Assembly (NCBI RefSeq): GCF_000238355.1
Contig: NZ_AHCA01000022.1
Span: 1 to 32,453, forward strand
Direction: 5' to 3'
DNA from: Pseudoalteromonas haloplanktis ATCC 14393
Lineage (GTDB): Bacteria > Pseudomonadota > Gammaproteobacteria > Enterobacterales > Alteromonadaceae
DNA length: 32,453 nt
The notes under the pieces were generated by a model that saw only the letters and a program-made list of their open reading frames with translations, was not told the origin of the DNA and searched no databases. Numbering within the stretch: position 1 is the first letter of the stretch; each line of letters opens with the position of its first letter. This document shows, in pieces, positions 7,844 to 15,278 of this stretch. The position numbers and the translations under genes were made by a program.

Positions 7844-10003
7844 ATGCTCGACTCCCTCACATTGTATTTTGCTAGTGCTGCCATGATGGCTGTAATGGCG
7901 CTGCTTAATTTTTTAACTTGGCGCGCGAACAAACACACTCCCGGCACTATGCTCTACATATTCTATCCATTAGTGTTGTTTACGGCATTAATGAGCTTTG
8001 CTTTGCATGGATATGTCGATAATCTCATCACTATTATCTTGGCAAACAGTTTATGGTTTAGCGCATCCATTATTCATGCATTAGCAATTAGCCAATTTTT
8101 AGGGTATCGCGGTAAAGAATTTCGATTTTTTATAATTGCGACATTACTATGTGGTGCATTGTTGATGTATTTTACGGTCGTCGATTCAAGCTTACGCAAT
8201 CGTGTACTTGCTTCTGATTTACAACATATCAGCGAAGCACTATTTTTGCTGTATTTGTTTATTCGCTTCGCCCGCAAACCCTACCCCAATGGCAGTATTG
8301 TCTACATTTTAATCCTTACTATTATTAGCAGTATTTTTGTCGGGCGTGCTTTTTTAATGGAAGATGTAAACAACTTTACACTATTAAAAGAGAACTGGTT
8401 TAGCGTTACTTTACTGGTCAATGGCGTGATCGCTCCCATGTTTTACACCACCGGAATGGCACTATTATGTAACGAACGTCGAGAACAGAATCTCAACCAG
8501 TTAACTAATAAAGCGCAAAAGGATCTGGAAATAAGGGGCTTGTTTTTATCAACCATTAGTCATGAGATCCGCACTCCACTCAATGGGATTTTAGGCAGTG
8601 CGCAATTGATCTTAAACCAATCAACTGACCCACGAGACAAACCTTACTGTGAAGCCATCATAAACTCAGCTGAATCACTTAATTTACTGGTAGATAAAGT
8701 ACTTGATTACGCAAGCCTTGATCAGCATAACGAAGCACTCTATGAAGAAGATGTTGAGTTTAGAACTTGGCTACACAACCTGTGTTTATTGTTGAGTCCT
8801 CTTGCAGAACAAAAGCGTTTAAAATTTGAATTAATTTACAACCTACCAGAACAGGCTTGTTATTACTGTGATCAGCAAAAACTTCGGCAAATAATTATAA
8901 ACCTCGTTGGTAATGCGATTAAGTTCACTGATAAAGGTGAGGTTAAAATTCGTGTTGAACTACTTGAAGAGCGCCAACTTGAGCATCATATTCGCATTAG
9001 TGTAATTGACTCAGGGCCTGGTATTGAAGATGACGAAATAGAATATCTTACAGAACCTTACGTGCAAAGCAGTGCAGGCAAAGAAAAAGGCGGAACAGGC
9101 CTTGGCCTCGCGATCACTAGCCGCCTATTGGCTAAACTAGGCTCGCAACTCGATATTATCAGTGAGCTCGATAAAGGCAGTTCGTTTAGCTTTGACATCG
9201 TGTTAGCGCTGGGTGAATTAAGCTTAGTAGAACAGCGCCACCAATCAAAAGACTATTTAACTGGTCTAGATGTATTACTGGTTGAAGATTTAGATTTAAA
9301 TCAAAAAATAGCCATTGAGTTTATGGCTGATGATGAGCATAAAATCAAACTCGCTCGTGATGGTAAAAGCGCCATCGAGCTGATGCAAACCTACCACTTT
9401 GATGTGGTCTTATTGGACATGAACCTGCCCGATCTCACCGGCCAAGAAGTACTTAAAACCCTTAAAGGAATGGAGCATAAAAACCAACGCACGCCAGTAT
9501 TGGCCTTTACAGCTAGCTTAAGTCCTGACGAGATAAAGGAATACTTTGCACTTGGCATTAAAGACATTGTTGGCAAACCCATCAAGCAACAAAAGTTGCG
9601 CCAAGCATTAAGTGATTCACAAAGCAGCCAAGCGCCCAGTATTGCGGTAGAGCTTAGTGATGTTTTGTACGACGGTACAGCAGCAGACACACTAAAAAGC
9701 TCTTTTAGTGAAGACGAGGTTTCGTCTATTTATAACGAGTTTGTATTATCTGCACGCAATAAATTGATTCGTGCACAACAACTGCTGGAGGAAGATAAAG
9801 AACAATGTATAAAGCTACTGCATCGTCAAGCCAGCACTGCATTACAGCTTGGCTTTAACCGCTATGGCAACGAACTAAAAAAAATCGAGCGGCGCTTACT
9901 CGATAATAAACCACTTAAAGAATCACTTACTGAAGCCTTAGTGCTGTGGCAAAGTAGCCTTGAGCAGTATTTAAAGTATGTCAGAAGTGAGTTAGCGAGT
10001 TAG
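7844..10003 (+). CDS. Membrane hybrid histidine kinase with receiver and HPt-like domain
   Basis: A 719-aa inner-membrane sensor. Six or seven hydrophobic segments fill residues 1-210. HisKA follows with phospho-His240 in STISHEIRTPLNG, then the ATPase domain (N box NLVGNAIKF, G1 DSGPGIED, G2 GGTGLGLAI), a receiver with Asp525 in VVLLDMNLPD and Lys in GKPIKQQ, and a C-terminal helical segment with His660 in LLHRQASTALQLGF. That segment resembles HPt domains (usual form H-x-L-x-G-A) but is degenerate. So an internal phosphorelay is likely, with an unknown output partner. The ATG at 7844 has GGA 6 bases upstream. The CsgD-like neighbour is an obvious candidate partner but lacks a receiver Asp. 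The stop codon lies in an 8-bp tandem repeat. Confidence 0.9.
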   Translation: MLDSLTLYFASAAMMAVMALLNFLTWRANKHTPGTMLYIFYPLVLFTALMSFALHGYVDNLITIILANSLWFSASIIHALAISQFLGYRGKEFRFFIIATLLCGALLMYFTVVDSSLRNRVLASDLQHISEALFLLYLFIRFARKPYPNGSIVYILILTIISSIFVGRAFLMEDVNNFTLLKENWFSVTLLVNGVIAPMFYTTGMALLCNERREQNLNQLTNKAQKDLEIRGLFLSTISHEIRTPLNGILGSAQLILNQSTDPRDKPYCEAIINSAESLNLLVDKVLDYASLDQHNEALYEEDVEFRTWLHNLCLLLSPLAEQKRLKFELIYNLPEQACYYCDQQKLRQIIINLVGNAIKFTDKGEVKIRVELLEERQLEHHIRISVIDSGPGIEDDEIEYLTEPYVQSSAGKEKGGTGLGLAITSRLLAKLGSQLDIISELDKGSSFSFDIVLALGELSLVEQRHQSKDYLTGLDVLLVEDLDLNQKIAIEFMADDEHKIKLARDGKSAIELMQTYHFDVVLLDMNLPDLTGQEVLKTLKGMEHKNQRTPVLAFTASLSPDEIKEYFALGIKDIVGKPIKQQKLRQALSDSQSSQAPSIAVELSDVLYDGTAADTLKSSFSEDEVSSIYNEFVLSARNKLIRAQQLLEEDKEQCIKLLHRQASTALQLGFNRYGNELKKIERRLLDNKPLKESLTEALVLWQSSLEQYLKYVRSELAS

Positions 10004-10055
10004 CGAGTTAGCGAGTTAGCGAGTTAGCGAGTTAGCGAGTTAGCGAGTTAGCGAG
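9989..10055 (+). repeat. 8-bp tandem repeat (gagttagc, 8 copies) across the kinase stop codon
   Basis: Eight perfect copies of gagttagc run from 9989 to 10052, followed by gag. The kinase reads the first copies as Glu-Leu-Ala-Ser and stops at the TAG at 10001-10003, in copy two. Because the stop falls in copy two, copy-number change above two copies does not alter the protein. The array is a slip-prone element just downstream of the gene, marking the left edge of the accessory stretch. Confidence 0.97.
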
Positions 10056-10438
10056 AGTGAAGTTTCAAGGAAAAACAAGCAAGGTTAAAGTTTAAAAGAT
10101 TCCATGCTCTTTAGTTTTAGCAGCTCATATAGAGTCTTGCAGCTTTGACGAGTTGGTTACGGCTTATCGGAAAGACGGTTATGGGCGAAAAGCAGATGCT
10201 CAATCAAACTCATTTTTGGACATAAACGCTTCAGAGCCGAAGACAGCTCTGTGCCAATAGGGGACAGTCAGCAGCGAGCCTATAGAATAACTCGTTTTTA
10301 ATTTATTTTTATTGGTGGTTTAACCATGCCAATACTAAGCGCTCAGTTTCCCTCATCCCCTTCTCTTTTTGCAAAAAATTTAGTGAATTATTCACAAAGA
10401 GGTTAAGAGGCGCTGCGCTTAAGAGTAATATATTATAG
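10056..10438. other. Intergenic stretch of about 380 bp, origin unclear
   Basis: No convincing gene. A 26-codon frame (10326-10406, MPILSAQFPSSPSLFAKNLV...) is preceded by GGTGG, but nothing else supports it. The segment lies between the tandem repeat and the truncated maturase, so it may be debris from an insertion or deletion. I recognise no intron 5' end in it. Confidence 0.5.
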
Positions 10439-10762
10439 AGCCAAAAGTATTTGCGCGGCTGGGGACACTACTACCTAATGGCCAACGCTTATCAGCTAAC
10501 GGTGGATTTAGATCACTGGATCCGCCGTAGGATAAGAATGTGCTACTGGCGGCAATGGCGCAAACCTCGCACCAAAGTACGCAGTTTAATGAAATTGGGT
10601 GTTAACGAACGACTCGCCATTGCATGTGGTATCACCAGTAAAGGTCCTTGTAGAAGCTCAAAAACAAAAGGAATTAACATTGCGATAGGCAATGACTATC
10701 TAGCGTCACAAGGGTTAGCGTCATTAAGAGATATTTGGATCAATATTCATTACGGGAGATGA
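10439..10762 (+). pseudogene. Group II intron maturase, C-terminal fragment
   Basis: The frame after an in-frame TAG at 10436-10438 encodes SQKYLRGWGHYYLMANAYQL and continues through DLDHWIRRRIRMCYWRQWRKP, LMKLGVNE and YLASQGLASL to a TGA at 10760-10762. This is the GIIM maturase domain (domain X) and C-terminal end of LtrA-type proteins. About three quarters of the protein, including the YADD polymerase site, is absent. A TTG at 10451 is the only start-like codon, and expression is doubtful. Confidence 0.88.
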
Positions 10763-10850
10763 ACCGCCCATTGCACTTCCTGCTAATAAAAGGCGCATGA
10801 TGGGTGGTGTGGGGGCTGGAGGTTAGAAACCTCCGGCTACCCGATTATGA
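10761..10850 (+). ncRNA. Group II intron RNA domains V and VI, degenerate
   Basis: Immediately after the maturase stop, accgccca (10763-10770) pairs with tgggtggt (10801-10808), including one G-U, as the lower stem of domain V with a CGC-type triad. The apical part is about 30 nt instead of the usual short hairpin, so catalysis is probably lost. Domain VI follows as ggaggt (10818-10823), loop tagaa, acctcc (10829-10834), extended by flanking pairs and ending near the 3' splice site. Confidence 0.7.
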
Positions 10851-10852
10851 GA

Positions 10853-11692
10853 TCAAGTTGCAACAAGTTCATACACAGCTCCAATCTTCTTAAGAATCTC
10901 AAGCCCTTTGGGTAATAGTTTCCCATCTTGATCGGACAGGGCATGGCTCGAAAGTCCTGTTATTGCGCCGCCATGAATAATATTTTTTGATACAAGTTCA
11001 CTAAACTTTTTGATCAATAACCTTTCATCGTCATTAACGACACTGCTAGGTGTTATATGTCGCGTTGCTGCCTTTAAGATTTGATAACGACCAGGAGTTA
11101 TTCCGTAATCTTGAACCATTAAGTTGCAATGCTCTTCTTCACTAATTCCAGCAGTAGGAACTAAGTCGAAATGATCAATGCCAAAAATTTTTCCGTTACA
11201 TCGTGCGTACACAACTGCGTTAATCAAGAGATTAATCCAGCCATAGTCAAGAACCATTGTATTACCGCAACCAATTGATACGTTCACACCACCATTATTA
11301 ACACTTAGATTTTGATTTGCACTTGGAGCACTGAACTCAATATCTTCTGGCAATTCGCCTTCATGCACCAGTTCACAGCGATAGTACTTATAGAGAATAT
11401 AAGCAACATCATGCTGCTTACCCTTGAAGTTCACACTAATTCCGCTATTGCCAATATCAGGCCCACCAAAATCTCCAAAGAGTATTTTTCTGATTCTGCC
11501 ACCAACAAATAGAGTAAACGCTTCTCTGTCACCCATTTTCTTAGTTGGATCTTCTAGTGATTTAGCTTTACCTTTTGGAAATGTTTTTCTAGATGAAGCA
11601 GCAACAGCAAGCATCAAGTTAGTAAGAGCGCCTAAGTATCTTTTATTTTCAGCGAGAAACGCAGCATCTTCGACTTGTTGTTTAATGCTCAT
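10853..11692 (-). CDS. Uncharacterised protein with HEPN-like R-x4-H motif
   Basis: A 279-aa soluble protein with no family I can name. The N-terminal half is largely helical and contains YYRCELVHEG, with Arg105 and His110 spaced as in HEPN ribonuclease motifs (R-x4-6-H) and hydrophobic and Gly positions as in RNxxxHG-type sites. The middle (about 115-170) is Asn/Gly-rich and may be beta. The C-terminal 70 residues (RLLIKKFSELVSKNIIHGG to the end) look like a small helical or winged-helix module. It stands alone beside a group II intron remnant, with AGGGAA 6 bases before its ATG. A defence or toxin role is possible by the motif and location only; no antitoxin gene is adjacent. Confidence 0.6.
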   Translation of the reverse strand: MSIKQQVEDAAFLAENKRYLGALTNLMLAVAASSRKTFPKGKAKSLEDPTKKMGDREAFTLFVGGRIRKILFGDFGGPDIGNSGISVNFKGKQHDVAYILYKYYRCELVHEGELPEDIEFSAPSANQNLSVNNGGVNVSIGCGNTMVLDYGWINLLINAVVYARCNGKIFGIDHFDLVPTAGISEEEHCNLMVQDYGITPGRYQILKAATRHITPSSVVNDDERLLIKKFSELVSKNIIHGGAITGLSSHALSDQDGKLLPKGLEILKKIGAVYELVAT

Positions 11693-11721
11693 GATGATTC
11701 CCTCTCATAACTTATTGAACA

Positions 11722-11753
11722 CCATTTTGGTGGTTTATAACACACCAAAACGG
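11722..11753 (-). promoter_or_regulatory. Inverted-repeat operator with an extended -10 promoter
   Basis: Arms ccattttggtg (11722-11732) and caccaaaacgg (11743-11753) are inverted copies with one mismatch, separated by 10 bases. On the reverse strand the spacer contains TGTTATAAA, an extended -10 element, about 40 bases upstream of the ATG of the gene ending at 10853. A repressor bound here would block RNA polymerase, as in autoregulated toxin or defence genes. Binding is inferred. Confidence 0.5.
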
Positions 11754-12117
11754 CGTATATTACATACCCTGATAATTTCACCAAAAATTACCTTTGTAAA
11801 CAATTAATTAAAATAGCTAGGAAGTAAGCTTGTTATTTTGCACCTAAACGGCGTTTAATAATGTTATCGGACAAAATTAGGTTTCTACTCAAAACATAGG
11901 AATAAATTTAATTTTTTAATGACTGGTTATCGCTCAAAGGCGACCTTAGAGTATTTACGTTAACTCATTTTGGGGCAGAAACGAGTTACGGTTGAAGGTC
12001 AGCTCATGGCACATATGGACAGCCAGATTTGAGCTAAACCTAAAAATCATTTCTGCCATATTAAGTGAATTGTATATCTCACTTTAACCTTGTCACTTTA
12101 GCCTTGTTAACTTGCCA
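11754..12117. other. Non-coding stretch with small repeats
   Basis: No gene is supported. The box at 11841-11860 (cacctaaacggcgtttaata) matches 11743-11762 at 17 of 20 positions, so the operator arm is repeated about 100 bp upstream. A 14-bp unit is tandemly duplicated at 12079-12106 with one mismatch. An 8-bp pair, ggcagaaa near 11974 and tttctgcc near 12050, is inverted. This probably represents the right edge of the accessory island. Confidence 0.6.
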
Positions 12118-13533
12118 CTATCTTCCATACTGATCATCAAAGCGTTCTATGTCGCTTTCATCAAGTATTGCGCCAGTTTGTACTTCTATTACGATCAAAG
12201 GCTCACTTTGGGTATTCGCTAAACTGTGCACATGGCCTGCAGCAATATAACAAGATTGATCGGCAGTTAAAGTGCTTGCTTTACCATCAATGTTAACATC
12301 AGCAATGCCTGATACCACCACCCAATGCTCCGCACGATGTTGATGACGTTGAGTCGAAAGCTTGCCATTGCTATTAACAATAATCTTTTTAACTTTAAAG
12401 CCAACGCCTTCAACTAACACTCGGTAACTGCCCCAAGGTCGATACATAGCTTGATGATGAAGTAGCTTATCACTATGCTTAAAAGCTAATAGTTTTAATA
12501 ATTCAGGCAATTGATCTAATTGGTTTTTATCTGCCACCAATGTAGCATCATGAGTGTGAATAACGGCTAAATCTTTAACCCCTAACGCTGCAATAGTATG
12601 ACCGCTTTCACTGTTAAGTAAGTTATTCTCACTATTTAACAACACAGTATCTGCACTTTGATTATTACCTTGCGTGTCTTTATCAGTGCTTTGCCACAAC
12701 GCGTTAAAACCACCCACATCATTCCAGTTGAGCGCTAACGGCAGCACCACCACATTTGCACTGCGTTCTAAAATTGCATAATCGATAGAATCACTTGGGC
12801 AACTTTTTAAGATGTCGTTTTCTGCACGGGTAAAACCTAAATCAACAGTAAAATTAGCGGCTTGTGCAATGCAACCGGCTATTTTTGGGGCAAAACGTTC
12901 AAGCTCTGCAAGATATGCACGGGGCGTGAATAAAAACATACCGCTATTCCAGCTGTATCCACCACCGGCTAGATATTGCTGGGCCTGCTGTAAGCTGGGC
13001 TTTTCTTTAAACTCATCAACTTCATAACAGTTTGAGGCTGCTATTTTAGCTCCTCTTTTGATATAACCGTAACCACAATGAGCAATATCAGGCTCGATTG
13101 CAAAAGTAATTAACTTGCCCTGCTGCGCTAATTTTACTGCATCTGGCAGCTGCGCGACTAACAATTCAAAATTATCAATATGATGATCGGCAGGCATCAC
13201 CAACAAAGGAGTATCCAGCTCTTGCTGCAGCACATAATGTGCCGCAAGGGCTATCGCAGGGGCGGTATTTTTCCCTTCTGGCTCGAGTAACAATGCATTC
13301 GGTTGGACATTTATTTGCTGGCATTGGCTACTGACAATAAAACGATGCTGCTCATTACAAACCAAAATAGCATCAGTAAAGCATTCGTTGTCACAGCGTT
13401 TTAGAGTGCTCTGTAATAACGATTCATCTCCAAGTAAAGATAAAAACTGCTTTGGCATAGCTTGGCGTGACAATGGCCATAACCGCGACCCTATGCCGCC
13501 GGCCAAAATTACGGGAGTGATTGAATGTTTCAT
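12118..13533 (-). CDS. manC: Mannose-1-phosphate guanylyltransferase / mannose-6-phosphate isomerase
   Basis: A 471-aa bifunctional enzyme making GDP-mannose for surface polysaccharides. The N-terminal nucleotidyltransferase has LAGGIGSRLWPLSR followed by PKQF, VMPADHHI and FKEKPS, then GYSWNSGMFLF. The C-terminal cupin isomerase domain (from about residue 350) has YRPWGSYRVL, LSTQRHQHRAEHW and IEVQTGAILDESDIERFDDQYGR. Both halves are complete. It is monocistronic, with no manB or glycosyltransferases beside it, so it supplies a pathway encoded elsewhere. No strong ribosome site precedes the ATG, and the start is chosen by homology. Confidence 0.95.
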   Translation of the reverse strand: MKHSITPVILAGGIGSRLWPLSRQAMPKQFLSLLGDESLLQSTLKRCDNECFTDAILVCNEQHRFIVSSQCQQINVQPNALLLEPEGKNTAPAIALAAHYVLQQELDTPLLVMPADHHIDNFELLVAQLPDAVKLAQQGKLITFAIEPDIAHCGYGYIKRGAKIAASNCYEVDEFKEKPSLQQAQQYLAGGGYSWNSGMFLFTPRAYLAELERFAPKIAGCIAQAANFTVDLGFTRAENDILKSCPSDSIDYAILERSANVVVLPLALNWNDVGGFNALWQSTDKDTQGNNQSADTVLLNSENNLLNSESGHTIAALGVKDLAVIHTHDATLVADKNQLDQLPELLKLLAFKHSDKLLHHQAMYRPWGSYRVLVEGVGFKVKKIIVNSNGKLSTQRHQHRAEHWVVVSGIADVNIDGKASTLTADQSCYIAAGHVHSLANTQSEPLIVIEVQTGAILDESDIERFDDQYGR

Positions 13534-13696
13534 AATAGCCAGTACAGTAATGAGAAGAGGGTAGTTTAGCAGATGTTAAGCATCGAAATAACTGCGGTCT
13601 GCGAAGTAATCCACCAAAACCCTATTATAGAATTGTTACCTTTACCAACTTCAGGCATTATTATTCTCAATAAACAGCTAATCTGTGACGTCAAAT

Positions 13697-14161
13697 ATGG
13701 TTCGAGCTATCATCCTAAGCATTGCATTTATCACCATTCCAGCCTTTTCTGCTGTTTATCAATGTACTATTGATGGCGTCGTCACGTTTAGCCAACTCCC
13801 CTGTGGTGAAGACGCTAAAGAAATTACTATTCCAGCCACTAATGTAGCGCAAAGTACTGGTGCAAAGCAGGGCAAGACCATTGACGAAGACATAGATAGT
13901 TATCTTGCCACGCAAAAAATTGACCGAAACATCGCACTTATCCAGCGTGAAATAAAACAATTGCAAGATACTTTGGCAGCACAAAAAACTAAAATAAACT
14001 ATATGACTCAGGATACTGCAAATAGAATGGGGGCAAGCTCAATTGCAGATGCCATTGCACAGCGCACCGCCCAAGTGGAACAACGCATCAAACCGCAAAT
14101 AGAGCAATATCAACAGCAGCTTGAGGCGTTAAACACCTTGAAAATACAACTAAACCAGTAA
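13697..14161 (+). CDS. DUF4124-containing exported protein
   Basis: A 154-aa protein with a signal peptide ending near IPAFSA. A short DUF4124 module follows (VYQCTIDGVVTFSQLPCGED, with its two conserved Cys), then a long helical, probably coiled-coil tail rich in Gln, Lys and Ile. DUF4124 proteins are periplasmic and of unknown function. The ATG at 13697 gives the cleanest signal peptide; an in-frame GTG at 13685 adds four residues. Neither has a good ribosome site. Its TAA ends one base before the stop of the convergent gene, leaving no room for a terminator. Confidence 0.8.
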   Translation: MVRAIILSIAFITIPAFSAVYQCTIDGVVTFSQLPCGEDAKEITIPATNVAQSTGAKQGKTIDEDIDSYLATQKIDRNIALIQREIKQLQDTLAAQKTKINYMTQDTANRMGASSIADAIAQRTAQVEQRIKPQIEQYQQQLEALNTLKIQLNQ

Positions 14162-15277
14162 TTATTTTATTACCTGTTTAACCACTTTTATTAGTTGCTC
14201 AATATCGCTACTGTCGTTGTAAATATGCGGTGATACTCGCATCCCGTATGCCCGCACATCAACACTAATATTCGCCTCAGCCAATGCAGCTAAAACCGCA
14301 GTTTGTTGCTCGGCAAAATTAATGATTGCCGTGCCACTGCACCTAGCTGGTTCAACTGGCGATACTACATAAGGAGCCAATGCGGTGGTTAATTGCGCAA
14401 GCAGCGCTAAATTATGAGTCCGTACCTTATTAATACCTAACCGAGCAAAGTAATGAATACTGTGCCCTGCAATGACAAATGGTGCTATTGAAGGCGTTCC
14501 GCCCCAAAAGCGCAGCGCGCTCTCATGATAAACGAAATGATTAATATCAAACTCGAACGGGTTTTGATGAGAAAACCAACCAACATCTTGTGGTTCACAC
14601 ATCGCTAGCTGCGCTTTACTCACCCATAAATAAGCTGCACCAGGACCAGAACAGAGCCATTTAACACTGGAGCCAATCATAAAATCAACGTCAATTTGGC
14701 TTAAATCTAACGGCAATATACCCGCCGATTGCGCCACATCAACAATACTTAAGCACCCGATTTGCTTACAGTATTTGCTAATTTCTGCCACAGGCGCTTG
14801 CTGCCCTGTATTTGAATAAACATGACTAATAAACACTAAATCAATATCTGGTTTTATATACTGTTGCCATACTGCGCTGTCGGTTAAATCTAGGTGCTCA
14901 GGAATAAACTCAATTTTAGCACTACTGGCTAAAGCTTTTTGCATCGCAAACCCCATGCTAGGGAAGTCACTTTGCGCCATTAGCACTTTACAGTCCGCTT
15001 GTTGCAACCGAGGGTGAGACATCACAAGCTTAGTTAATGCACTGGAGAGGTTCACTTGTGGGCAAAACTGCTCACTTGGAGAATTAAATAGCAAGCTAAG
15101 CGCCGCAGTAAAACGGTTTATAGCTGGTAACCACTGCTGCCAAGGCTCTTTATTACTCGTTTGCCACGGAGCAAAAAAGTGTTGGTTAAAGTCATCTTGA
15201 CTACTTTTTAATGCCCGACCAACAGAGTGATTTAACAAGTAGCAGCCAGATGCGAGGTTAAAATCATCTTTATACAT
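14162..15277 (-). CDS. Kynureninase-like PLP-dependent class V aminotransferase-fold enzyme
   Basis: A 371-aa cytoplasmic PLP enzyme. VDVAQSAGILPLDL carries the cofactor-binding Asp. SVKWLCSGPGAAYLWV has the Schiff-base Lys in the position of kynureninase SYKYLNxGPG. GWFSHQNPFEFD followed by FWGGTPSIAPF matches the kynureninase substrate region. It is shorter than standard kynureninase (about 415 aa), and the N-terminus is divergent, so the substrate may be a related 3-acyl amino acid. It starts one base after the stop of the PrnB-like dioxygenase and must be co-translated with it. That pairing suggests stepwise breakdown of tryptophan or a similar indole compound. Confidence 0.75.
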   Translation of the reverse strand: MYKDDFNLASGCYLLNHSVGRALKSSQDDFNQHFFAPWQTSNKEPWQQWLPAINRFTAALSLLFNSPSEQFCPQVNLSSALTKLVMSHPRLQQADCKVLMAQSDFPSMGFAMQKALASSAKIEFIPEHLDLTDSAVWQQYIKPDIDLVFISHVYSNTGQQAPVAEISKYCKQIGCLSIVDVAQSAGILPLDLSQIDVDFMIGSSVKWLCSGPGAAYLWVSKAQLAMCEPQDVGWFSHQNPFEFDINHFVYHESALRFWGGTPSIAPFVIAGHSIHYFARLGINKVRTHNLALLAQLTTALAPYVVSPVEPARCSGTAIINFAEQQTAVLAALAEANISVDVRAYGMRVSPHIYNDSSDIEQLIKVVKQVIK

Positions 15278-15278
15278 C

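Larger units (their letters stand above)
10439..10850 (+). mobile_element. 5'-truncated group II intron remnant
   Basis: The segment contains, in the natural order, the C-terminal maturase part of an intron-encoded reverse transcriptase (10439-10762) and the RNA domain V/VI region up to CTACCCGATTAT near 10850. The reverse transcriptase domains, intron domains I-III and the 5' splice site are missing, so it cannot be self-mobile. 5' truncation is the common outcome of incomplete retrohoming. The 3' junction lies only 2-3 bases from the stop codon of the opposite-strand gene at 10853. Confidence 0.85.

Noticed and set aside
9391..9690. 99-aa minus-strand frame within the kinase receiver region
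   Set aside because: It overlaps conserved receiver coding sequence, and its composition looks like antisense shadow.
9989..10055. CRISPR array
   Set aside because: The units are directly adjacent 8-bp repeats with no spacers and no cas genes. The 7-bp array at 32384 is the same case.
10326..10406. 26-codon ORF MPILSAQFPSSPS... in the intergenic region
   Set aside because: Only a short frame with GGTGG upstream; no family or conservation evidence available.
11841..11900. Integron attC-like site (cctaaacggcg... ttagg)
   Set aside because: The core does not fit GTTRRRY/RYYYAAC at both ends, and no cassette array or integrase is present.
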